Assembly (NCBI RefSeq): GCF_014384805.1
Contig: NZ_JACRSS010000001.1
Location: 1-64,000 of the forward strand
Origin: Guopingia tenuis
GTDB taxonomy: Bacteria; Bacillota; Clostridia; Christensenellales; Christensenellaceae
Reading direction: 5' to 3'
Length of the DNA: 64,000 bases
The translations under genes were made by a program, and so were the position numbers. Shown piece after piece: positions 32,948 to 42,500 of this stretch. The notes beneath the pieces were generated by a model, which made no database searches, had not been told where the DNA came from, and worked only from the letters and a program-made list of their open reading frames with translations. The stretch's first letter is position 1. Every line of letters begins with the position of its first letter.

Positions 32948-33087
32948 TTTTTCCTCCCAATTTCAACATCAACATGCTTCTCAATATACCCGTCCAAATA
33001 AAAAATGTCAAGTATGATGGGAAATTAACAAAAAGACAAATTTTCAATGGGATTCATATGATTTTTGTTATATATTTCTAGGAAAAT

Positions 33088-33112
33088 ATAAAAACGGCTG
33101 GGGATAGCCGTT
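33088..33112 (-). terminator. Terminator after def
   Basis: On the minus strand ACGGCT-N6-AGCCGT is followed by TTTTTATAT. Confidence 0.75.
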
Positions 33113-33133
33113 GGTTTTGGGGATTATGCGGAG

Positions 33134-33583
33134 CTATAGCCAGGCAAACACACGGTCGGTGAAAAGTATGCCGTCGAGATGGTCAATCTCGTGGCAGAGG
33201 CATTTGGCCAATTCTCCCTCGCCGGGAATAAAAATGGATTTTCCCCGGGCATCCAGGGCCTGAACAACAACCCTTTGCGGGCGGCGGGTTTTTCCATAGC
33301 GGCCAGGGATGCTTAAACATCCTTCGACGCACTCTTGCTCTCCCCGGGAATCGATGACGACGGGGTTGACCAGCTGAAGCAGCCCGGCCCCCGTATTCAC
33401 CACGATCAGGCGTTTCAAAATCCCCACCTGGTTGGCGGAAAGGCCGGCGCCATTGGGCGTGTTATAGAGCGTATCCGCCATATCCTGAAGAATTTTTTGG
33501 ATGGAGGAATCGACCTGGCGGACAGGAAGACTAACCTGCCGCAGAATAGGATCGCCTTCATAGCGCAAAAAACGAATGGCCAT
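33134..33583 (-). CDS. def: Peptide deformylase
   Basis: A 149-residue metalloenzyme that removes the formyl group from new proteins. All three family motifs are present: GAGLSANQ (45-52, normally GxGLAAxQ), EGCLS (87-91, metal ligand Cys89) and HEIDH (131-135, ligands His131 and His135, catalytic Glu132). The frame extends to 33664, but ATG at 33583 has GGGAGGTGG upstream and gives the standard N-terminus. It stands alone rather than next to fmt/priA, which suggests an additional or relocated copy. Confidence 0.94.
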   Translation of the reverse strand: MAIRFLRYEGDPILRQVSLPVRQVDSSIQKILQDMADTLYNTPNGAGLSANQVGILKRLIVVNTGAGLLQLVNPVVIDSRGEQECVEGCLSIPGRYGKTRRPQRVVVQALDARGKSIFIPGEGELAKCLCHEIDHLDGILFTDRVFAWL

Positions 33584-33817
33584 TATTCCACCTCCCGAAA
33601 TCTTTTGCCGGATCTGAGGGCCCGGCGAAAGGAGCTGCATGCGCTTCGATGGGGAAATGGGCAAAGAATATTTTTCGGATTTGCCTGAAGCAGCACTGGT
33701 GGAGGAGCCTGTATTGCGGAAATCTTTCCAGAATTATGTATGCTGCAAAATGAATCCATTCTCTAAATACCCCCTCTTGGTATGCCGGGATTACTATAAG
33801 TCAGGGCCTTTGCAAAG

Positions 33818-34606
33818 TCAAGGGATGACCGGCGCGGCGGACAGGATTTTTTGAACGACCCGATAGAAGGATGCGGCGGCATCCCGCTCCAGAAAAGGTG
33901 TGTGGCCGCAGGAGGGAAACAGAACCAACTGATAGGGGATTTGTGTGCTCTGCAGGGGAGTCAGTACTCCATCCAAAGGATGGGGGTCCTGTTCTCCATG
34001 AAGCACAAAGACCGGACAGGCGATCCTCTTTAAAGCCTGCAAGAATCCGCCCGCATTGCGCAGTGTTTCGGCTTCGCCCCAGATGGACGCATAGGCGGCG
34101 GCATCTGTATTTCCCGGCTCCTGGAGAGACAGGGGAGCGACGGCGTCTGCCTTTTCTGCCAAAAGGCCCAGTTCGGATAAGAGTCCGTCTCTGTTTTGCT
34201 GAGAGGGCGATGAGAGAATGCGCGAAAGCTCGAGAAACCGGGCCGCGTCGGCCGCCGAAAGATTTTTCAGACGGCGGTCGGTAATTTGTCCGGCAAAATC
34301 TGCCGTGAGGGGCGGGCAGGAGACGAGAAGGAGCTGCTGCACAGCGCCGGGATGCCGGGCGGCAAAGAGAAGCGCCAGCATAGCCCCCCAGGAATGACCA
34401 AGAAGAGAGCAGGGAAGGCTGGCAGCGCCAAGCTGCATCTCCAATTCCTTCAAAAGGCCGGCAATAGAGTGGGCCGACTGCCATGGCTCGAGAATCCCCT
34501 GGGTTTTGGAAAGCTCCCTGGCAGCAATGGCCGCCGAACCGGGCGCTCCCGGGCCGCCATGCAGAAATACAGCCCGATACGGCGGTTTTCCATGCAGATA
34601 GATCAT
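33818..34606 (-). CDS. Alpha/beta hydrolase, proline-iminopeptidase-like
   Basis: A 262-residue hydrolase. HGGPGAPG near residue 18 forms the oxyanion hole, GHSWGA near 86 holds the nucleophile Ser, and VLHGEQDPHPL (Asp) and PSCGHTPF (His) complete the triad. HGGPG and GHSWG together are typical of the proline iminopeptidase subfamily, although length is shorter than the usual 300. The frame extends to 34687; ATG at 34606, eight bases after AGGAGG, is chosen. It is divergent from the SpoIID-dockerin operon. Substrate unknown. Confidence 0.82.
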   Translation of the reverse strand: MIYLHGKPPYRAVFLHGGPGAPGSAAIAARELSKTQGILEPWQSAHSIAGLLKELEMQLGAASLPCSLLGHSWGAMLALLFAARHPGAVQQLLLVSCPPLTADFAGQITDRRLKNLSAADAARFLELSRILSSPSQQNRDGLLSELGLLAEKADAVAPLSLQEPGNTDAAAYASIWGEAETLRNAGGFLQALKRIACPVFVLHGEQDPHPLDGVLTPLQSTQIPYQLVLFPSCGHTPFLERDAAASFYRVVQKILSAAPVIP

Positions 34607-34721
34607 TGCGTCATCCTCCTGCTCATAGTATATGCATTGTACCACGAAAGGGAGCCGATGGAAAACAGTTTGCGGACAGACACCCAAAATATGGAAGATG
34701 AGGGCAGCTGCGCGAAATTCG

Positions 34722-34750
34722 TTGACAAGCGTCGAAGTTTTCGGTATAAT
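34722..34750 (+). promoter_or_regulatory. Perfect consensus promoter of the cohesin-dockerin operon
   Basis: TTGACA at 34722-34727, exactly 17 bp, TATAAT at 34745-34750. It is the only full-consensus sigma-A promoter seen in the window. A leader of about 90 bases follows. Confidence 0.85.
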
Positions 34751-34851
34751 TTACGTAGTATGAAATAAACTTGTAATACTTTTGTAATATTTAATGACGT
34801 ATTAAAGCGGATTTCAGAGAATTGTGATTGTTTGTGCAGGGGGCATTTGGA

Positions 34852-36918
34852 ATGAGAAAACGTTGGAAAGCAGGAATTTTGGCTTTTGCCATGCTGGCGG
34901 CCTTCTTTTTATGTATCCCGGTTTCCCAGGCAGTGGACTACGATACAGTGCGCGTAAAGCTGTCCATCGCGTCCGCTTCCACCAATGTGCAGCTCACAAC
35001 CCCCTATACCTTAGCAGAGGACGGCAGCACTTTAGCCGCCGGGACTTATAAAGTTGCTGTCAGCGGCAGTTCGGTAAATATTTCTGGAAACGGCGTCAAT
35101 AAAACGCTGGCAAGCGTCACGCTGAAGCGGACAGGTTCGGGCTATATTAAACTCACGCGGATTTATGGAAGCGAGAGCAAATTGTGCAGCTATCTCGGCA
35201 ACATTTCCTTTAAGGTGAGCGGCGGCAAGCTTCTGGCTGTCAATACCGTTTCCATGCAGGAATACCTTTATGGCGTCGTTGGTTTTGAAATGAGCAATTC
35301 CTTCCCGCTGGAGGCCCTGAAGGCTCAGGCGGTCTGCGCCCGGGGATATGCGGCGATGCGCCTGAAATCCTCGGCGAGCGACTACGATATTGGGGATACT
35401 TCCAGCGACCAGGTATATAAAGGATATGATTCTACCATTAAAAATGTAATCCGGGCTGTGGATGAGACGAAAGGCGAAGTTCTCACATATAATGGAAAGA
35501 TCATCACGACCTATTATGCTGCCAGCAACGGCGGGCAGACCGAGCTGCCGGGAAACGCCTGGGGCAACGGCGAATCGGCGAATAAAGAAGCGCCCTATCT
35601 TGCCCAGCATGACGATCCCTATGACCTGGAGAATGCTTCCAGCAAGGAAAAGATCATGTTCATCCCTTCGCAGGTGGAGGGCTCAAAATACGATGCGGTT
35701 ACATCCTCGGGCGGCAAAATCGTCCGGGTGGTGAATATCAATTCCTCCTGCAATGTCCGCAGCGGGGCGGGAACCACAAACTCCATTATTGGGTCGGCCC
35801 CGGTGAACGCCGTCTATGACTATCTGGGAGAGGCCCGGGACAAGGACGGGGATCTGTGGTATATGATCGACTATAACGGCAAAACCGGCTATCTTTTCAG
35901 CTCCTATGGGCAGGTGGATGAGAGCGGCCGCTATACCTATGGCAACGGTGCGCTGACCGAAATGCAGGAAAAGGCGCAGGCCGTTTTGAAATCTCAGGGC
36001 ATTTCGGTTGCCAGCCCGCGGGATATCAAGATCATCACGGTCAACAGCATGAAAAACGATAAACAGCAGTGGCCGGGAACGGCCAGCCGGTGCTATGTAA
36101 CGGCAACGGCGAACATTACGGTGAAATATGTCCCTTCGGGATCTTCGGAGCTGTCCGGCGCCAAGGCAATTTCGGTTACGCTGGATCTCATGAACAAGAA
36201 TTCCAGCGGGAAATATGTTTTGACCCATGATTATTTGGATTCCACCCTGCGGATGCGGGGTGTGAGCGAAACCAGCGGGGGCTTCAACATCACCTGCCGG
36301 CGCTGGGGCCATGGCGTGGGCATGAGCCAGCGGGGCGCCCAGACGATGGCCCAGAACCATAACAAGGGATATAGAGAGATTCTGGCGTTTTATTTTGTGG
36401 GAACGGATATTACCAACCTGGGGTCGTCGGATCCGACGCCTACCCCCACCGCGACGCCGGCTCCCACGCCCTCCACATCCGGAGGAGCGTCAACACCCAA
36501 GCTCACCAGCTCCAAATATAAGGTGGGGAGCAGCAATATTACCGGGCTTTCCGAGAATCTTTCTGTCAGCAATCTGCTCTCCGGGCTAAAGGCTGAAAAT
36601 GGATCGGTGCGGGTGGTGACTTCCGGCGGGGCGGCAAAGACGTCCGGGAATGCCGTGACAGGCGATGTGGTGCAGCTTTATAATTCCAGCGGCAAGCTGG
36701 CGCAAAGCTTCACTGTGATCCTCTATGGCGATCTGAACGGCGATGGAAAGATTTCGCTGGTGGACCTGCTCCAGCTGCAAAAACACTTGCTGGGCGCCAG
36801 CACGGCAAAGGGGGCCAGTCTGACGGCCGCAGATACTTCCAAGGATGGAAAGGTGACCATTTTGGACCTGTTGCAGCTGCAAAAGCATCTGCTGGGCGCA
36901 TCCACCATCGCGCAATAG
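34852..36918 (+). CDS. Secreted SpoIID-like wall enzyme with SH3 insert and dockerin
   Basis: A 688-residue protein with a signal peptide (1-27). A SpoIID/LytB domain begins near 130; MQEYLYGVVGFEMSNSF keeps the conserved Glu146, which in SpoIID is the catalytic acid of a lytic transglycosylase acting on stem-stripped glycan. A bacterial SH3 domain (about 289-353, CNVRSGAGTTNSIIG) interrupts the domain, which resumes and ends with WGHGVGMSQRGAQ (485-496). A Thr/Pro linker (527-546), a small beta domain (550-622) and a type I dockerin follow, with two calcium loops, GDLNGDGKISLVDLLQLQKH (626-645) and ADTSKDGKVTILDLLQLQKH (660-679). The start is ATG at 34852 after GGGGG. Two cohesin genes follow with 9 bp and none to spare. 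Inference: the enzyme docks on those cohesins at the cell surface. Confidence 0.9.
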   Translation: MRKRWKAGILAFAMLAAFFLCIPVSQAVDYDTVRVKLSIASASTNVQLTTPYTLAEDGSTLAAGTYKVAVSGSSVNISGNGVNKTLASVTLKRTGSGYIKLTRIYGSESKLCSYLGNISFKVSGGKLLAVNTVSMQEYLYGVVGFEMSNSFPLEALKAQAVCARGYAAMRLKSSASDYDIGDTSSDQVYKGYDSTIKNVIRAVDETKGEVLTYNGKIITTYYAASNGGQTELPGNAWGNGESANKEAPYLAQHDDPYDLENASSKEKIMFIPSQVEGSKYDAVTSSGGKIVRVVNINSSCNVRSGAGTTNSIIGSAPVNAVYDYLGEARDKDGDLWYMIDYNGKTGYLFSSYGQVDESGRYTYGNGALTEMQEKAQAVLKSQGISVASPRDIKIITVNSMKNDKQQWPGTASRCYVTATANITVKYVPSGSSELSGAKAISVTLDLMNKNSSGKYVLTHDYLDSTLRMRGVSETSGGFNITCRRWGHGVGMSQRGAQTMAQNHNKGYREILAFYFVGTDITNLGSSDPTPTPTATPAPTPSTSGGASTPKLTSSKYKVGSSNITGLSENLSVSNLLSGLKAENGSVRVVTSGGAAKTSGNAVTGDVVQLYNSSGKLAQSFTVILYGDLNGDGKISLVDLLQLQKHLLGASTAKGASLTAADTSKDGKVTILDLLQLQKHLLGASTIAQ

Positions 36919-36927
36919 GAGGAATAT

Positions 36928-38088
36928 ATGAAAAATCAGCGGGGATTTCGCCGCATTATCATAGGGATTTTGCTGGTCTGTCTGTGTATTTTTCCGGCCG
37001 CGGCCGGGGCGGCAGCCAAGGCCAGCGCATCTGTGCAGATGGAAGTGGCGCCTTCCCATGTCGCCAATGGACAGGTGTTCACCGTGACCATCACGTTTGT
37101 GAGTACGGGGGACAGCATTGGAGCGCTGGATGCCAAGATTTCCTATGACAGCAACAAAATGGAATACCTGTATGGCAGCAACGCGGTCTTTGCCAGCGGC
37201 GGAAACGGCGGAATTTCGGATTCGGGCAGCGAAAATGAATTCCAGAAGAGCTATGAGCTGACCTTCCGGGCAAAAGCCGAGGGTTCTGCCAGCTTTGCAG
37301 TTTCCAGCAGTGAAGTTGTGGGATATACGAGCGGCCAGGATCTGGGCGCGCCCAACAAAAAGATCAGCATTGCCATTGGCAGCGGTTCCCCGGAGAGTGA
37401 CCCGGCGGAGACGCCCGCATCTTCTTCGCCTGTACCGGGCGAAGAGGAACCCATTGAGATGCAGGCAGATGGAAAGACCGTCTATGTTTTGCGGAGCCTG
37501 GAAAATGTGACGTTGCCGGAAGGCTATGTGGCCGGCATGCTGACGCTGGGAGAGGAAGAGGTGCCCTGTGCCCGGGGAGAAAAGACCGGGCTGCTGCTGG
37601 TCTATACCGTGGATACTTCCGGGCAATATGCCTTTTATTGCTATAATGCCGCTTCCGGGACACTGTTCCCCTTTGTGACGGTGGCTTCATCGGGTTCTTA
37701 TGTCTTTTTGCGGGAGGGAACAGAGATCCCCGAGGGCTTTGAAGAAGTGTCGATTCAAATAAATGGAGCCCAGGTGCAGGCATGGCGTCAGACCTCCGGC
37801 CCGCAGGATTTTTATCTGGTCTATGCTATGGACGAAGAAGGCCGGGCAGGCTACTATATGTATGATGCCGGCGAGGGAACCCTGCAGCGGGCCTGGACGG
37901 AAACCGTGGAAAAGCCGGCGGAGCCGGAAGCTGTGCCGACGCCCGCGCCCCAGAAGCCCATGGGATATCTGGAAACTGTGGCGAGCCAGCCGTTGCTCTT
38001 TGCCGTCCTGGCCGTATTCACGGCGGCGGTCGTCGTGCTGCTGGTGCTGGTCATTGTGCAGGCGAGAAAGAAGAAAAAACATTTTTAA
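36928..38088 (+). CDS. Membrane-anchored cohesin protein 1
   Basis: A 386-residue protein with a signal peptide (1-30). A cohesin-like domain (about 33-151) has the family's strand pattern, SVQMEVAPSHVANGQVFTVTI, GALDAKISYDSNKMEYL, and LTFRAKAEGSASFAV. A short Ser/Pro linker, then a 145-residue module of unknown function (about 180-325) shared with the next protein, then a transmembrane helix (355-378) and a basic tail KKKKHF. AGGAGG overlaps the stop of the dockerin gene, so translation is probably coupled. Inference: it holds dockerin-bearing enzymes on the outer face of the membrane. Confidence 0.85.
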   Translation: MKNQRGFRRIIIGILLVCLCIFPAAAGAAAKASASVQMEVAPSHVANGQVFTVTITFVSTGDSIGALDAKISYDSNKMEYLYGSNAVFASGGNGGISDSGSENEFQKSYELTFRAKAEGSASFAVSSSEVVGYTSGQDLGAPNKKISIAIGSGSPESDPAETPASSSPVPGEEEPIEMQADGKTVYVLRSLENVTLPEGYVAGMLTLGEEEVPCARGEKTGLLLVYTVDTSGQYAFYCYNAASGTLFPFVTVASSGSYVFLREGTEIPEGFEEVSIQINGAQVQAWRQTSGPQDFYLVYAMDEEGRAGYYMYDAGEGTLQRAWTETVEKPAEPEAVPTPAPQKPMGYLETVASQPLLFAVLAVFTAAVVVLLVLVIVQARKKKKHF

Positions 38089-38124
38089 GTGATGGAAATA
38101 TCGAGCGAAGAGAAAGGACGAAGT

Positions 38125-39408
38125 ATGAACCACGCAAAGAAACGGGGCCTTCTGATTTTAATGATACTCTGCCTGGTGGTGAGCCTTTTCCCCATGCAGG
38201 CATTGGCGGCCAGCGCATCGGTTTCGGCCAGCCCTTCCAGCGTAAAGCCCGGGGCGACGGTGAGTGTCAAGGTAACCTTTAAGGGAACAAACATCGGCGC
38301 AGTACAGGGGAAGTTTTCCTATGATTCCAGTGTGCTGCAATATGTATCGGGAAGCGGAACCCACAGCAACGGGAATATTGTTTTATATGCGGGTGGCAGC
38401 GGGCAGTCATCTCTGAGCACGACGATCACGTTTAAAGCCCTGAAAGCCGGGTCTGCAACGATTTCCGTATCGGCCAGCGAAATCCTGGATTGGGATTACA
38501 ACTCACTTGGAACGGCTAAGGGGAGCGCGAAGGTTACGGTGCAGGCGGCCAGCACACCCAAACCCAGTCCGACAAAGACCAACAAGCCGGCGACTTCGAC
38601 TCCGAAAGCCACAAAAACCAGCAAGCCCGCAACGTCTTCGGATAAAGCGTCGGCCTCGCCCAAGGCATCTCCTACGGCAACGGTCACCGCATCACCCTCC
38701 CCGACTCCGGTTCCGGTGACGGTGAAGGTAGGGGATAAGGAGCTGCAGGTGGCAAATACCCTGGAGGGAGTAACCCTGCCCGAAAATTTTGTGGCAGGGC
38801 AGGCAGCTTATAACGGCGCTGCGGTTCCCGCGGCTCTGGATGAACAGCGGGGAATTTCACTGCTCTATCTGCTGGATGAGCAGAATGCCGGGAGCTTTTA
38901 TGTCCTGAATGCGGCGGGCGACGGCGTATATCCGTATGTGCAGATGACCAGCGGCGGGACATATACCATCCTGCAAAAAGAGGACAGTGTTTCTGCGCCC
39001 GAGGGATATGCAGAAACAACGCTCTCTATCGGGGAGCAGACGGTTGCGGCCTGGCAGCTGGAGGGGCAGACTGCTCCGGATTTCTATCTGGTCTATGCCA
39101 TGAACGCATCGGGAACCAAGGGCTGGTATACCTATGATGCGGCGGAAGGAACGATGCAGCGGTATGTTGAGCGGACGGCTGTCATCGAAAAGGAGGAGCC
39201 GGCAGAAGAGACGGCCGGCCCGGAACAGGTGGCTCCGGAAGCGCCCAAGGAGAATCCTGGATTCTTTGCGGCCCTCACGGGAAATACTGGCGTTCTGATC
39301 ACTGTGATCGTGCTGGTGGTTCTCTGCATCGGCCTGGCAGTGACGCTGTTCATCCTTTGGAAGAAGGGGAAAAAACCTCCGTTCACGGATAATGGACCGC
39401 AGGAATAA
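38125..39408 (+). CDS. Membrane-anchored cohesin protein 2
   Basis: A 427-residue paralogue of the previous protein. Signal peptide (1-28), cohesin-like domain (about 29-141: SPSSVKPGATVSVKV, AVQGKFSYDSSVLQYV, FKALKAGSATISVS), a long Thr/Pro/Ser/Lys linker (144-198) like the glycosylated linkers of cellulosome scaffolds, the shared 145-residue module, a transmembrane helix near 385-405, and a short basic tail. The open frame begins at GTG 38089, directly after the upstream stop, but ATG at 38125 with AAAGGA begins a clean signal peptide and is chosen. The terminator comes right after. Confidence 0.85.
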   Translation: MNHAKKRGLLILMILCLVVSLFPMQALAASASVSASPSSVKPGATVSVKVTFKGTNIGAVQGKFSYDSSVLQYVSGSGTHSNGNIVLYAGGSGQSSLSTTITFKALKAGSATISVSASEILDWDYNSLGTAKGSAKVTVQAASTPKPSPTKTNKPATSTPKATKTSKPATSSDKASASPKASPTATVTASPSPTPVPVTVKVGDKELQVANTLEGVTLPENFVAGQAAYNGAAVPAALDEQRGISLLYLLDEQNAGSFYVLNAAGDGVYPYVQMTSGGTYTILQKEDSVSAPEGYAETTLSIGEQTVAAWQLEGQTAPDFYLVYAMNASGTKGWYTYDAAEGTMQRYVERTAVIEKEEPAEETAGPEQVAPEAPKENPGFFAALTGNTGVLITVIVLVVLCIGLAVTLFILWKKGKKPPFTDNGPQE

Positions 39409-39417
39409 TGCAGGGAT

Positions 39418-39447
39418 AAAAAGAGGATGCGCGCATCCTCTTTTTTT
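39418..39447 (+). terminator. Terminator of the cohesin-dockerin operon
   Basis: AAAGAGGATGC and GCATCCTCTTT pair around GC-type loop, then T7. Confidence 0.92.
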
Positions 39448-39497
39448 GTGCCCTTTGGATGGGGAGAATCTATAAGGCTATAAAAAGACGATTCCTG

Positions 39498-39526
39498 TTG
39501 AAAAATATCACAAACTCGCCTATGAT
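39498..39526 (+). promoter_or_regulatory. Promoter for the EndoQ-UvrD fusion gene
   Basis: TTGAAA at 39498-39503, 17 bp, TATGAT at 39521-39526; the start codon is 31 bp on. Confidence 0.7.
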
Positions 39527-39556
39527 AGAATCAGGAAAAAATGGGAGGCTTTTACA

Positions 39557-42500
39557 ATGATGATAGCGGATCTGCATATCCATTCCAAATATTCCCGGGC
39601 AACCAGCCGGGACTGCGACCTGGAGCATCTGGAACTATGGGCGCGGCGCAAGGGGATTGGCGTTTTGGGAACGGGAGATTTTACCCATCCGGCCTGGCGG
39701 GAGGAAATGCGGCAAAAGCTGGTTCCCGCAGAGGAGGGCTTATATATACTGAAGGAGGAATACCGCCTTCCGGCGCAGGTGGCCGGCGAGGGAGAAGCCC
39801 CGCGCTTTCTGGTCACGGGGGAAATCAGTTCGATCTATAAAAAGAGGGACCGCGTGCGGAAGGTGCATAGCCTGATTCTGCTGCCAGGGCTGGAAGCGGC
39901 AGAGGAGCTTTCCCGGAAGCTGGAGGCCATCGGCAATATCCATTCGGATGGGAGACCGATTCTCGGGCTGGACTGCCATGATCTTTTGGAGATCCTGCTG
40001 GAAACCTGCCCGGAGGGAGAATATATCCCGGCGCATATCTGGACGCCGCATTTTTCCCTCTTTGGGGCGTTTTCCGGCTTTGATTCCCTGGAGGAATGCT
40101 ATGGTGACCTGACGGGGGAAATCCATGCGGTGGAAACCGGGCTTTCTTCTGATCCTCCCATGAACTGGCGGGTGAGCGAATTGGACGGCCTCACGCTGGT
40201 TTCCAATTCGGACGCCCATTCACCGGCAAAGTTGGGACGGGAGGCAAATCTGCTATCCACGGAACTGGCATATCCCGCCATTCGCCATGCCATTCAAAAA
40301 GGACGGGAAGGGGGATTCCGGGGTACGCTGGAATTTTTTCCGGAAGAGGGGAAATATCATTTCGACGGCCACCGGAACTGCAAGGTATGCCTGCATCCGG
40401 CGGAAACCGGAGATATGGACGGCCGCTGCCCGGTCTGCGGGCGGAAGATGACGATTGGCGTTCTCCATCGGGTCTGCGAGCTGGCAGACCGGGCGGAGGG
40501 CTACCAGCCGGAGAATGCGCTGCCTTTTGAGAGCCTGGTGCCTCTGCCGGAGGTAATCGCGGCCTCCACAGGAAAATCGGCTGCCAGTGTTCGGGTGAGA
40601 GAGCAATATGAAAAGATGCTGGCAGAGATCGGACCGGAATTCCATATACTCCGGGAAGCGCCCATCGAGGAGATCCGCCAAAAGGCGGGACTGCTGATAG
40701 CGGAGGGGATCGAACGCCTTCGCAGCGGCCGGGTGGAGAGGACACCGGGATATGACGGGGAATATGGAAAAATTGAAATTCTGCGTCCCGAAGATATGGC
40801 AAGATTGCAGGGCCAGCTTTCCTTTTTTGCGGAGGATGCGGGAAAAACAACCCGGAAGCAGGCGGCGCCCGCAGGTATAAAAAAACGTGCCGGAAAGGAG
40901 AACAGTGCGGCGGCGGATGAAGGGGAGCAGCTGAACGCGGAGCAAAGGGCCGCTGTTTGCGCGGAAGACCGCCGGACGGCTGTGATTGCCGGCCCGGGGA
41001 CGGGCAAGACGAAGACTCTCGTGGCCCGGATCGCGCATCTGGTGGAGCAGGGGACAAAACCGGGAGAGATAACGGCTGTGACCTTTACGCGCAAAGCGGC
41101 GGCGGAGATGCGGGAACGTCTGGCAAAATCGCTGGCGGATAAAAGGGCGGCCCGCACCCTGCATATCGGAACCTTTCACAGCCTCTGCCTGGAGTTGCTG
41201 GAGCAGATGGAAGGGAGGGTAAGCCTCCTGAATCCGGAGGAAGCCCAGGAAATCGCCGAAGAAATTTTGACGGCACAGGAGAGCCCGCTTTCCCCCCGGA
41301 GGCTTTTGGAGGGCGTTTCCCGGTGGAAAAATGGACAGGAGACGCAGGTTGCTCCTGAGCTGCTGGCGGCCTATCAGGCACGGTTGGAAGCGGCAGGGCA
41401 GGTGGATTTTGACGATCTTTTAAAAAAGACGCTGGAGCTTTGGGAAAAGGAAATTCCCAGCCGGCTGGAAAAGCGGTTTTCGCATCTGCTGGTGGATGAA
41501 TTTCAGGACTGCAATGCCCTGCAAAATCAGCTGATCCACGCCTGGGGAGAAAAGGCGCAAAGCGTGTTTGTCATTGGCGACCCGGATCAGGCCATTTATG
41601 GATTCCGGGGCGCGGATACGGAGGGATTCCGGCGGCTGAAGGAGGAATTTCCAGAGCTCCGGCAAATTCGGCTGCGGAAAAACTATCGTTCCACGCCGGA
41701 GATATTGGATTGCGCCCTGCCAGTGATTCAAGCCGGCGATGGCGTAAAGCGCGAGCTGGAGGCACTGCGCCCGAGCGGAGTGAAAGTGCGCTTGGTACAG
41801 GCGCAGAGCGATTTGCAGGAAGGGATTTTTATTGCAAAAGAGATCAACCGGCTGATGGGCGGCGTGGATATGCTGGATGCCCAGGCTTATGGAGAAAGGG
41901 GAAAGCCACTGGAATTTTCGGATATCGCCGTGTTATACCGCACTCACCGGCAGGCGGAAATTTTGGAAACCTGCCTGAAAAAAGAGGGAATTGCCTTTGC
42001 CGTAACCGGGCGGGAAAGCTATCTGGCGGATTCAGTCGTGCGGGGGACACTGGCTTTTTTCCGCACTCTGCTCCAGCCGGGAGATAAAAACGCCCTGGCG
42101 GCGTGTTGGCGGCATATATGGAAGGTGAAAAAAGGCGAAGTGGATGGCCTTTTGGCGCAGGCCCCCGAGGCAGCGGATCTGGCGGGAATCTGCCGGGAGT
42201 TTGAAGGCAGGGAAGCGTGGCTGGACGAATGGATACGCATGGCAGAGCGGTTTGGGCCGCGGGCGGCCAGGGAAAAGCCATGGAAACTGCTGAAAGAATG
42301 GAGGGAACTGCGCCCGGAGACGGAGAGGCCGGCTCTGGAACGGCTGGAGCAGGCGGCAGTCCTTTCGCCAAAAATGCCGGAATTTTTGCAAACTGTGTTG
42401 CTGGGGCAGGAACAGGACATCAAGCGGCAGGCCGCCAAATATGCGGCAGGCGCTGTGCAGCTGCAGACCTTCCATGGCGCAAAGGGGCTGGAATATCCCG

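Noticed and set aside
33134..34606. Def and the alpha/beta hydrolase as one operon
   Set aside because: They share a strand, but 234 bp separate them and there is no functional link.
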